In this document: in pieces, positions 1 through 9,150 of the stretch
How the letters are laid out: every line of letters starts with the position of its first letter
How positions within the stretch are numbered: position 1 is the first letter of the stretch
NCBI GenBank assembly: GCA_023055355.1
Contig: JALJCS010000001.1
Span: forward strand, 70,597,381-70,661,380
Source of the DNA: Agelaius tricolor
Taxonomy: Eukaryota > Chordata > Aves > Passeriformes > Icteridae
Reading direction: 5' to 3'
Length of the DNA: 64,000 nucleotides
Position numbers and translations under genes: made by a program
Notes under the pieces: generated by a model
What the model was told of the DNA's origin: nothing
Seen by the model: only the letters and a program-made list of their open reading frames with translations
The model's database searches: none

Positions 1-333
1 AGTATTCAAGACAGAAGCCAATACCGGAACGTGCATGGAAACCCTCTCCAGTGGTCTGGAAGTGTATGGGACTGTACCAACCGGGGCAGCCCGTGGCACA
101 CAGGAGTGTCGGAGTGCGGCACCTCTGCAGCACTGCACCGTACGCCACTGCCCCAGTCAGCTTCAGGCACTATTAGCTTAGCCAATGTCCCACCGGGGCC
201 AGGGGGAGGGGGAAGCAAAGGAGATTGTTGGGGGGGTGTATTGGGCAAACCTTATCTGAATTACCGGAAACGTAATATATGCCTTCCTAACCACATCTGA
301 AATATTCACTTCTGCTTTAATGCCCTCGCCAGG

Positions 334-364
<31 letters not shown>

Positions 365-366
365 AA
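334..366. repeat. A-rich simple repeat (AAAAG)n
   Basis: A run of A followed by repeated GAAAA units, ending in more A. It is a low-complexity tract in the FOXO3 intron. Confidence 0.85.
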
Positions 367-1347
367 GTGATAGTTGTAACTTTAATTTACAGCTCTTAAA
401 ATAATTGTTTGAGGAGAATAATCCTGGCTATGTTTACGGATTATGGTGTTCAGCACATCTCACTGGAAACAGTATTAATATTTCATATATAATAATACAT
501 AAGGTAATAAGACCAAGTTCTCTTTTTCCCTTTGTTTAAAATAACAATTTTCCCACTCAGTGGCAGAGCAGAATATTGTTAAATGGGCTTACTGCCTTCA
601 ACAATTAATTTAGCTGTGTAAAAATAGTCTAAATTAAGACGAAAGCCTTCTAACACAGAACTATCTTCTGTTCATTTAAAGTCTCGGTGTAACTAGCGAT
701 CTGAAGAAGTCTAATGTGAAAAGCTGACATTAGTTCCTGAAGAGTTGTATTCATTACCTGTAAAGGAAACAAAGGTGATAATTAAGATATAATGTCTTCT
801 AACATCAGGAGACTAAGATGGAGTCCCCATATAAGAGTGCTGCCCCTGCACAAATTAAGCTACTTTCCAGCCGAGAAACTGAAGTAGTCCTCTTCTGAAC
901 ATATACGCATTTGAAAAAGAAATCCTAGCCCTGCTAAGGAATTACATTTTCCAGTTTTAGATGTCTGGCAAATTATTATTCTTAGCTCCTGACCTCCCCT
1001 TTGCCCCTTCCAGCATGCCCCTACCACCCACACACAACTGCACCCACCGTTAACGTGACCGAACGCCTTACCCTAACTTCAGAGATGGCTCACAATCATC
1101 AGAGACAGAATTTGCTGCTACCAGTGTGCCTGCATCTCCTGAGAAAGGTCGTCCTAAAGGCTTATGAGAAACTTCTGAACTAAATTATAACAGAAGAATC
1201 TCAAGGGATCCAAATTTTTAACATTTTAATTAGTTTCAAGTACCAGTTAATGCTGCTTAGCAAAGGAATCAATATCAAATTAACAGTATAAATTGTCAGA
1301 AAAATTGTGACGGTATTAAGGATACTAATCAATGTAAGCACTTCATA

Positions 1348-1425
1348 TTATGGCCCAGATTCTGCTTCTGCAAAAGTGAAAAGGAGTTTTGCCACCAAAT
1401 TCAAAACAGTGTCAGCCCCGCTGTT
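1348..1425. repeat. Possible ancient amniote interspersed-repeat remnant
   Basis: The text around 'ggcccagattctgcttctgc' resembles the recurring amniote repeat phrase in which a sentence like 'ggcccagattctgc' precedes a gtgtaaa/ggagtt core. The match is short and diverged, and is made from memory of the consensus. Confidence 0.25.
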
Positions 1426-3116
1426 AGGTAAATCTTCGTTTGAATCAGATACTGAGAATTTACTGAAAATTCAAAGTACCAGATAAAAATGCTGGATTTG
1501 TCATCACAGCTGACATCTAAAGCCACTGCTTCTGTGTGGAACCAAACAACTTACGAAGGGAAAGGCTGTCATTGGAAGATGTAACCCTTTATCACACTCT
1601 GCATCACACTTGTAAAGTCAGATCAAAATTCAACACCTAATAGAGACACAAAAGCTGTAAATAGAATGTGTGGTTTTAAAAGCCTTGTCTTCAACTAGCT
1701 ATGCCAGAGATAAACTTTGTGTTTGTATTTTCCCCAGCCTGAGACAAGTCTGTCAATAAAAATTTCCTCTCCTGTGTTTCATTTGGAAGGTAAAAATCAT
1801 ACAGCCACACTTCAATTCCTAGCAGCAAGTCCTACTCAGGCATCAAAATACAAGACAGGGCTGCTAGTACAGAAACTGCCAGAAATGTTTCATCTGTACA
1901 ATATTTCTGACCAATTTGTATACTGAAAGTTATCACCTGATCCAGCCTAGATAGATTCAAAGACAAAATTTAATTTCTCTGTAAAAGCATTGAACTTGCT
2001 GGCAAATTCACCTTCAGCCATCCACACAAAAACTCAGTGTCAGATGCAGCTAGTATCGGCCCTCAGCAGCAACTGAACCTTGCCGGGATTTCCTTCTGCA
2101 AACAGTATCGGCGTCAAGCAGCACCTGCATTTCTGTACAGCTGCAAGTACGTGACATTTTGGCATCCAACAGACGCTGACAGATGAACAGGAAAACGAGA
2201 AGAAAAAAAAAAAGCAGCTCTGGAAATCACTTCAAATGTGCTTTACGTGCAGTTCTGGCTCCTGGTAGGCCTTATAAGACTCTTTCTTGAGGGTAAAACC
2301 CTGCCTGCCTGCAACGTGCTTTTGCACGCGCTGAGTAAACAAGCCACAAAACCAGATTTTATTTTTTGCCCCCTTCACTTATTAAAACGGTAGTACTCTT
2401 AGCTGCTCACTGTCGCAGTGCTGGACAGAAAATGCTGGGCTATCAGTAGACGGTGCTCTCATACACTGGCAAGGCAGGAATCGCACACCAAGCATTCCAG
2501 GGGCTGAACAGCCAATAACTCCATGCTTTGATTAACTTTACGAAGAAATGTCAAAACCCGAATTTCCCTCTACTGTCTTTGAGGAACACATAGGCAAAAA
2601 ACTGCGGGTTTCCTTGACAAAAAGAATAAAGTCGTTCTGCATTTGAGCTTTGAGACGCAGACTGAGCATACATACAAGCAATTCTGCTCTTTTCCAGCAT
2701 GAGTTACCTCTGGTGTTACCATAACTTTAAAAAAAAAAAAAGGCAAAACAAAACCCACACACGTTATAAATATTTTTCATTTTTCTTTCTCTCTCTCCCT
2801 CTCTCTTTCCTGCTTATGTGCTCGTGCATCACAAAACTCAACTCCGCTCCGGAGTGTACTCTGCCCTCAGAGTCAATAGCCCTCACCGCCCGTACACAGC
2901 AACAGGAAAGAGACAAAACTTTCCATAATCTCTCTCTTAAAAAAAAGCAAAGCCGACAGGACGACCACCATCAGCACGACCAGCACCAGCGCCCGGCGGG
3001 CTGCTGCCGGGGCGAGCCGCCAGCACCCCGCTCCGCGGCCGCATCCTCCACGGGCAGCCCGCCCGTCCGTCGGGGCGGCGCGGCGGGAGCGCCGCGGCCC
3101 CGGGACCCCGCCTCAC

Positions 3117-3698
3117 CTTCCAGCCGGCCGAGCTGTTGCTGTCGCCCTTGTCCTTGAAGTAGGGCACGCAGCGGACCATCCAGTCGTAGATCTGGGAGAG
3201 AGTGAGGCGCTTCTCTGGAGAGCTCTCGATGGCGCGGGTGATGAGGTCGGCGTAGGAGAGGTTACCCCACGCGTTGCGCCGCGACGAGCACTTCCTCGGC
3301 GCCGCCGCCGGGCCCCCGCTCAGCCCCCCGCCGCCTGCCGCCGCCGCCGCTCCCCCCGGCGAGAGGCTCGGTCCCTCCGGGCCGCCGCCGGGCAGCGGGG
3401 CCAGCAGCCGCGCCGCCTCCTCCGGCACGGCGGTGGTCGCCGCCGCTTCTCCGGCCGCGGGGGCCGCGCTGCCGACGGTCATGGCCGAGCCGCCCCCCTC
3501 CTCCTCGTCGTCCTCCTCCTCGGGGATCATGGAGGCGGCGTCGGCGGTCGACTCGCCGGCGGGCTTGGCTGGGCTGGCCTGCAGCTCAGGCCTCTGCAGG
3601 GGCCAGGTGCAGGAGCGGGGGCGGCTCTGCGGCTCGAACTCGGGGTCCAGCTCCACGTCCAGGGGCGAGAGCGGGGCGGGGGGCGACGCCTCTGCCAT
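3117..3698 (-). CDS. FOXO3: FOXO3 first coding exon (N-terminal 194 codons, partial gene)
   Basis: FOXO3 is a forkhead transcription factor held in the cytoplasm by AKT phosphorylation and 14-3-3 binding; it acts on stress, apoptosis and metabolic genes in the nucleus. The translation opens [20 protein letters not shown]. The AKT/14-3-3 motif RPRSCTWP puts the target threonine at residue 31 (Thr32 in human). An acidic run (EEEDDEEE) and a Gly/Ala/Pro-rich linker follow. The forkhead domain begins near residue 140 with [14 protein letters not shown] and is cut at SSAGWK, where AAG is followed by the donor GTGAGG; this is the known FOXO intron position. The recognition helix, NLS, other AKT sites and transactivation domain are in the next exon, off-window. 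The ATG at 3698 has a strong context (AAGATGG). The open frame extends five codons further to a GTG, which is not a credible start. FOXO1 and FOXO4 fit less well because the N-terminus is FOXO3-like throughout. Confidence 0.96.
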
Positions 3699-3907
3699 CT
3701 TGGCCTCCCCCACGGGCGGCTGCGGGGCGCTGCGACGGGGCGGGCGGGCGGCCGCCGACCCCGCTCCTCCTCCGCCGCCTCCTCGGTGCCGACGGGAGCC
3801 TAGCAGGCGGGGGGCTGCCAGGCGGGCATGCCGCGCTCCGCTAAGGGCTGGCCGGCTCTCCGCTGCGCTCCGAGCTCCGCTCCCCGCGGGCGATGCGCAC
3901 GCCGAGG
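3699..3907 (-). other. FOXO3: FOXO3 5' leader part of the first coding exon
   Basis: This is the inferred untranslated part of the exon, running from a strong splice acceptor to the FOXO3 ATG. On the minus strand the acceptor region reads CCTAAT (branch point-like), then a run of T, then a C/T-rich tract ending CCCAG, with the exon starting at 3907. Human FOXO3 also has a non-coding first exon, from general knowledge. The leader is GC-rich and holds a 9-codon upstream ORF at 3829-3800. Transcript data are not available here, so a promoter within the exon could also be used. Confidence 0.6.
3800..3829 (-). other. 9-codon upstream ORF in the FOXO3 leader
   Basis: The minus strand has an ATG with G at -3 and C at +4, encoding MPAWQPPAC and then TAG. 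It lies wholly inside the inferred leader and ends about 100 nt before the FOXO3 start codon. Short upstream ORFs like this can lower initiation on the main ORF. It is seen directly in the sequence, but translation is not shown. Confidence 0.45.
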
Positions 3908-3965
3908 CTGGGAGGCGGGGGGAGAAGGGGAGGGAGAGAGGAAAAAAAAAAAAATCAGATTAGGA
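3908..3965 (-). promoter_or_regulatory. Splice acceptor with long polypyrimidine tract upstream of the FOXO3 coding exon
   Basis: Read on the minus strand, a CTAAT branch-point-like motif is followed by about 13 T residues and a nearly pure C/T tract, ending in CAG at 3910-3908. This is one of the best acceptor signals in the window. It implies an upstream non-coding FOXO3 exon in the CpG island. Possible donors for it are GCT|GTGAGA (exon end 4415), GGC|GTGAGG (exon end 4161) and CAG|GTACCG (exon end 5213). I cannot choose between them. Confidence 0.6.
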
Positions 3966-6629
3966 GCCGGAGCGGCCGCGCAGGGCGGCAGCACGGGCCG
4001 GGCGGTGCCGGAGTTGCCCGCCGCGCTGCCCTCCGCGGCGGCGGAGCGGCGGCCGCTCCCGCGGTGCGTGTGTGCGTTTGTTTATGTTTCACTCCATGCG
4101 GATGCAGAAGTAGCTCCGGCGGGAACCGCGCTGTATCCAGCCGGGAGAGGACCCCCTCACGCCCCCGGCGCCTCCGAGCTCGCTCCTCGTCGCTTCCGCA
4201 GATATCTTGCCTTTTGGGGGGGGTGGTCCTTCGCGCCCTCCGTCGGCAGGAAGGCAAGGAGAGCGGTCCTTCGGGTTACGCCGAAGACTTTTTCCTTCTT
4301 CAAAACGCCCTAAAGGGAGCCGAAGTCTTAGCATACATCCAGCTGCACACTAGCGTAAACCTGTCACTTTGCGGTGCCCCCAAGCCACGCGCAAGCAACC
4401 CCCCAAAATCTCACAGCCGGCGGAGCAGGGGGCAGGAGAAGGCCAACCCGGGGGCTGGTCGGTTCAAAAAAAAAAAATTAGTAATAAATCCTCCTTCTTG
4501 CAGGGAAAAAGCAAACACAACGGGAACAAATCAAATCGCCAGTCTTCCAACAGGTCCAGTAGCTTTAAGCCCTCCCTAGGGCTGCCAAAGAGAATAGGTT
4601 TTGTTCCAGCATCAACACCACATTCATAACCTCCTTGCTCCTGCTGCTGCCATCTTGACAGTTTTTCCCCCCTTCACTTAAGTCATTTAAAAAGCGCAGG
4701 CAGACGAGGCAGGGAAAGCCACATCGGGAGGGGCGGGAGGCGGCGGGGGGGGTGCTGGATCGAGAGCCACCTCCACAACCGGCAGCAATCGAGATCCGAA
4801 TTCACGGGAGGAAGAAGCAGCGCTGCTGCATGGTTCCTGCTGCTCCTGCGCCTTCAGCTCCAAAGAGCCTTCCCTTTAAAGGCGAAGGATAGGAAAACGG
4901 CAGAGCGCCCGCTCCCCCTGCGAGCAGCCGGCGAGAGGCAAGCGATCCGCCCGCGCCCAGCCCGTCCGCCGCCGCAGCCCGCCCGAGCAGCCTGTCACCC
5001 TGCTCGCCGCCGACTTCCACATCCCTCCTCCTAACAACCACCGGCAGCAACACAAAGTTATAGACACACGCAGGGAGGCTCAACCAAACCGCACGGCTCG
5101 GCACGGCCCGCCCACGGGCGGGCGGCGCCGCGCTGGAGCCGCCCCAACGGGGCGGGAGCGGCGGGATGGGGGGAGCCGGCGGAGCTGGGCGGGCTGGAGA
5201 AGCTGCCGGTACCTGGCGAGGGCAGCGCCTCTCTGCTCGCCCTCCCTGCGGCTGCAGAGCCCTGTCCGGCCGGCCCAGGGGAAAGCGCTCAAGCCTCTCC
5301 AAGTACCCGGTAAATCTCTCCGAGGCTTGTATTAGGCCTCTTTGTTTTCTGTACTTGTTTTCACTGGTCATAAATTATTGGTGTACGAGCTATTCTGGTA
5401 AACTTTAAAATATAGACTAATTTAATAATTCTTTGTAAACTTTCACTCTGCCTTTGGGTGATGCCAGGAACATGTTCAGACATGTCCACACGTGAATATA
5501 GTGCCGCTGCACCTCCTCCTTGGAGTCCATGCCCTAGCAGAAAGCCCTCCAAAGTAGCTCGCTTGAAGATGTTAATTGTGGGTTGAATAAAGGGATGACC
5601 CACAAAACCAAGGAACATAAAAGCTATTAATATGGATGTAGTTATAAATACTTCACATGGCAACTTTTATGTATCAGTTCTCACCTGGCTTGATATCGCC
5701 CTAGACTGTGGACTAGATTTAGTCCAACAGTAGCATTGTCTCTGAGACAAGATACAGACAATAGCATGGACTGAGAAGCAGCGAGCTTCTGAAGCTTTGC
5801 TGGATAGAATTAGCAGACAAATCAAACTATTCCTGATGTATTGCATTATAGACAAGTAGAGAGATTTGAAAACCATTCCGTTTTATTAGAAAACATCAAG
5901 GCCCTAATCCTAAGTCAGTGTCTTACACTGCTGCTAAGTAGGGCCTAAGGGTCTAGTTAGGTTTTGAATTCAAACACCACTGAAGTTAGGAATAATTTAG
6001 TGTGATTTTATTACAAGGGACAGCATTTCAATATGCATACAATTAACCCCTGGTTATCTAAATGTACAAGAAGACACTGAATTAATCAGAATGAATGCAG
6101 GTTCGAGTAATGGAAATAATGGCCGCAACTCCATTTTAGGTCACCATGTTGAGTGCCTTGCCATGGCTTTTGTTGTAACATGGCCCCTACAGGAATGCAA
6201 GGCAGCTCAAAAAGACAGCAGCCACTCTGCAATTGTGACACTGGCATTCATGTATATGATTTAGCAGTTGGTAGGGAGGAAAACCACAGTGGAATTGAAG
6301 AGCCAGAAACCAAGTTCAGACAAAAAGACATGGTGAGAAGATGTTTAGTCCAACATCACATCTCCAAGGAGGCTTTCCTTGTGGCTTTCAGCAGTTAGCC
6401 ATAGAAGGCCGCCTGTGAACCATGACTGGTGCTCAGCCCTTTCCCAAAACTAGGTACTGCTTCGGGTTGATTTTGACCACTGCAGAAACCTCCACATGGA
6501 GCGCATCCTGAGGTTCCAGGGAAGCATAACACTTTGACCTTGGGCTGGGTTGCAAGCAGCAAATCTAGTCCTAAATGATATTATCATCTTCATCTATTTA
6601 TTTAATTGGCATTGCATTACTCTACAGGC

Positions 6630-6885
6630 ACTGCTATTAGGTCTTACTGTACTGGATGAAGGCCCTGCACGTGGTAAGAAATGCTCCACTCCCTGGCAGA
6701 ATTGCAGTCTAAGTGAGGCAGGAGAGGGCGGGAGAAAGGAAATAAGTAAGTAGTAACCCTATTAAAAAGATGATGGACTGCGGCACTGAACAATTACATG
6801 ACTGTACTGAGGTCATACAGGAAGCCCATGCCAGAACTGAGAAATAAAACTGGATCACCTGAGTGCCAGCCTTGAGCAAGATTAT
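6630..6885 (+). repeat. Ancient MIR/CORE-SINE-like element
   Basis: The segment has the phrase order typical of amniote MIR-type SINEs: an early 'ggccctgc' segment, 'gcagtctaagt', then 'actgaggtcatacaggaagcc', 'gccagaactgag', and 'ggatcacctgagtgccagcc' near the end. This resembles the 'aggtcacacaggaagtc...cagagct...' tail of that family. It is diverged and lacks a clear tRNA-like head. Confidence 0.55.
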
Positions 6886-7194
6886 CTGTCCTCTTCAGAA
6901 TTCACTGGTATATCAGCCACATAACCTTTATCACATGTCATGATACCAGTTCTTCACAGCTCCATGCAGCACGTGTGTGCCCATGATAATGCAGTTTAGG
7001 GGCGTAATTAAAACCACAGTATAATTTTTCCTACACATTTTGCTTATGAAAAGTGCATGAGCAAAACAGAAAGACACAGGAGCTCTGCTTATTGTGATTC
7101 CATGGCTGGGTCCTCTGAAATACACATAAAAACCGATCAAAATTGAATCTAAAGCTTGCACAATTTTCAGTCTCCTCTTTTAAGTACTTTCATG

Positions 7195-7345
7195 CCCCAA
7201 GGGTGGGATTTTCCAAAAGGCTCCATTTATGGGAGTTTTATCACTGACTTCAACAGGAATAAAGTTAGGCCAGCCCTCAGGCCATTTGAAAGCCAGCTCA
7301 CTTACTTTGCCTACTTAGGCTGCGAGTGTTTTAGGGCAGGGCTGC
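7195..7345 (+). repeat. Possible ancient amniote repeat remnant
   Basis: The phrases 'gggattttccaaaaggc' and 'actgacttcaacaggaataaag' resemble a repeat phrase widespread in amniote genomes ('attttcaaaag...cattgacttcaatgggagcagg'). The match is weak and the boundaries are uncertain. Confidence 0.3.
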
Positions 7346-8599
7346 ATCTGCCTCTCCTTTTATCTACTATGGCCGCTCAAGTTGATGTGGGCAACCTGTG
7401 CCTATCACGGTGTCTGGATTATATGGATCTGGCAGGGTCACAGTCACATGGCAGCTAGAGAAGTGCAGGTGACATTTCTGGCTTCACCTCTCACACAAAT
7501 ATCTTAACTGCAGAAGCAGGGTTGGAGATAAAGTCGCATGGGGGGTGGGAGACCTGGAATTTCTTGTCAGTACAGCATTATGGACATCTCCTGTGAAGTG
7601 TACTACCGCTCAGTAAATGAATGTTATATTGCACTTACATTAAACAACGGCTGCATTGTCTATGTGGACCTCACACAAACAAGCATATCATGGGTTGTTC
7701 TGTGAGGCACCTGCAGCCTGGTCTCTGAGCAGTTTGTCCCCTGCAATAACCCTGTGTACCCCTCCCAGTTACACCGTGAGAGAGTGGCTCCCTTAATGTG
7801 TTTCTGTTCTTCCCACAGTTCCCTACTGTGTCCTTTAAACACAGACTGGGCAACAGGCAATAGGCTTTGTGGCTGATTCAGAGCAAGCTGGATGCTGATG
7901 ATTAGAAAGAAATGTCATTTATAAACCAGCCAAATTGATACCCTGAGACTAACTTTTTGGCCCAGTTTGGCTAAAACTGGCTAATGGGTTTCGCAATTGT
8001 TATGGAAAGATTGGCTGACTGGCAGACACAGAACAAGGGTCCAAATTGTGCCATGGAAATTGATGAGTTTGCCAAAGATGGCCACAGATTTCTAACTATA
8101 AAATTTTCCCTGAAGTGATGAACAGCAATTTAAAGACCACTTGAAGTTAGCTTCAAGTTGGACTCAGCATTATTTATGAGGCCTGCAATACTGGTATTTC
8201 CCTGATATCCCTCTTCTTAATGTCCCGTTGAAGGAGCATCTCAGCTTCCATTTTAAACCAATAGCCAAGTTCTTGATGCACCATGGATGTGACCCAAATG
8301 TGCTTTGAGGGCCAGGAAGAAAGGTAAGGGGTGGGGAAAAAGCAAAAACTAATTACATATTTTAAACCCTTTTAAAAAAACTGCTCTTTAGGCTGACTTT
8401 GCTCAAAGGCTTGCTTCATAATTTTTAAATACTTGGGGGTACATGCAGTTCTTGAGTTTATACTGTTAGGGTGCAGTCAAATTGCTGAGATACACCAAGA
8501 AATTCCACTTCTATTATTAATCTTGGATTATATGAAAGAATTTTGACTTGTGAAGATAGACAGCTCTCTCCCTTAGCTTGAGCTAGTCTGAATGACCAA

Positions 8600-9150
8600 A
8601 CGCCGTTCTGCCCCGCCACGGACTCGTTGTGCAACGCGGCCGTGTCCACTTAAGCCCGTCTCGGTTACCCCCACGTGGGGTTAATTAGACCCACTTATCG
8701 CTTAATTGCTCCATCATTATAACTTAACACCTTCCAGCTCCCACACGGCGCGGGGAGGGGGAGCGGCGGCGCTGGCCCCGCCCCCTGCGGCCCCACCCCC
8801 GCACCGCCCCCGCCGCGGCCCCGCCCCCACCAAGCTAGGCTGCGCCGTGCGAACTGAATGATGTCATGCTCCGGGGCCGCGCGTGACCGCCGGGGCCCGC
8901 CCTCGCCTCCCATTGGCCGCCGCCCGTCGCCCGTCAGGCCAGCGACACCTCCCATTGGTCGGCGCCTCCGCCCCGCCGCCGCCCCTCGGAAAATAATAAA
9001 CAATCGAGTAAAATGCGGCGCGGGGCGGGGGTCCGGGTGGGCCCCTCGCTCCGGGTCCTGCCTGCAGCCCTGCCGCCAGAAAAGCCTTTCCTCAAGGTGC
9101 CGCGGCGCTCGCACGGAAATTGCCTTCAGCCAGAAGGTACTGCTGCACTG
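8600..9150. promoter_or_regulatory. Second CpG island with promoter-like motifs, 5 kb upstream of the FOXO3 start codon
   Basis: A sharply bounded GC- and CpG-rich block. In order it holds a perfect 12-bp palindrome around the E-box CACGTG (8669-8680), several GC boxes (about 8775-8830), a CRE-like TGATGTCA (8859-8866), two inverted CCAAT boxes in ATTGG form (8912-8916 and 8954-8958), and an AT-rich TATA-like or forkhead-type ATAAACA (8996-9002). A donor-like CAGAAG|GTACTG follows at 9137 on the plus strand. This looks like an active promoter, best oriented to the plus strand, but no coding exon is recognisable beside it. It could be an alternative FOXO3 promoter, a lncRNA promoter or an enhancer-type island. 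Confidence 0.65.

Larger units (their letters stand above)
1..3116 (-). other. FOXO3: FOXO3 intron (5' part), no gene seen
   Basis: This is the sequence downstream of the FOXO3 donor at 3116, so it is intronic on the minus strand. The first 240 bases are fairly GC-rich and the rest is AT-rich. I see an A-rich AAAAG-type simple repeat (334-366), short poly-A runs near 2200 and 2730, and a weak ancient-repeat-like patch near 1348-1425. No exon, RNA gene or recent mobile element was recognised. The FOXO3 intron is long in other vertebrates, which agrees with the next exon being absent. Confidence 0.8.
2960..5300. promoter_or_regulatory. CpG island covering the FOXO3 promoter and first coding exon
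   Basis: A block of high GC and dense CpG begins near 2960, covers the FOXO3 coding exon and extends upstream to about 5300, where composition drops sharply to AT-rich. It holds many GC boxes, G-runs near 4216 and 4744, and two minus-strand YY1-type motifs (AAGATGGC): one over the FOXO3 ATG at 3698 and one near 4653. No TATA box is evident on the minus strand, as is usual for a CpG-island promoter. The transcription start is not resolved; the YY1 motif near 4653 would fit a start slightly upstream of it. Confidence 0.85.
5301..8600. other. Intergenic DNA between FOXO3 and the second CpG island
   Basis: AT-rich sequence upstream of FOXO3 on the minus strand. No open frame here resembles a known protein. 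The only structure I can support is an ancient MIR-like SINE near 6630-6885 and a weaker repeat-like patch near 7195-7345. It may hold FOXO3 enhancers, but nothing in the sequence alone proves that. Confidence 0.7.

Noticed and set aside
3699..3713. Extending the FOXO3 start five codons upstream to position 3713
   Set aside because: The codon there is GTG, not ATG, and the residues do not belong to FOXO3. The ATG at 3698 has a strong context and begins the family sequence.
3274..3963. 229-codon plus-strand open frame over the FOXO3 exon
   Set aside because: It is the antisense of the FOXO3 coding exon in GC-rich DNA where stops are rare, with no recognisable domain.
4802..5371. 189-codon minus-strand open frame upstream of FOXO3
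   Set aside because: Low-complexity Pro/Ala/Arg translation of the CpG island, with no homology and no supporting splice context.
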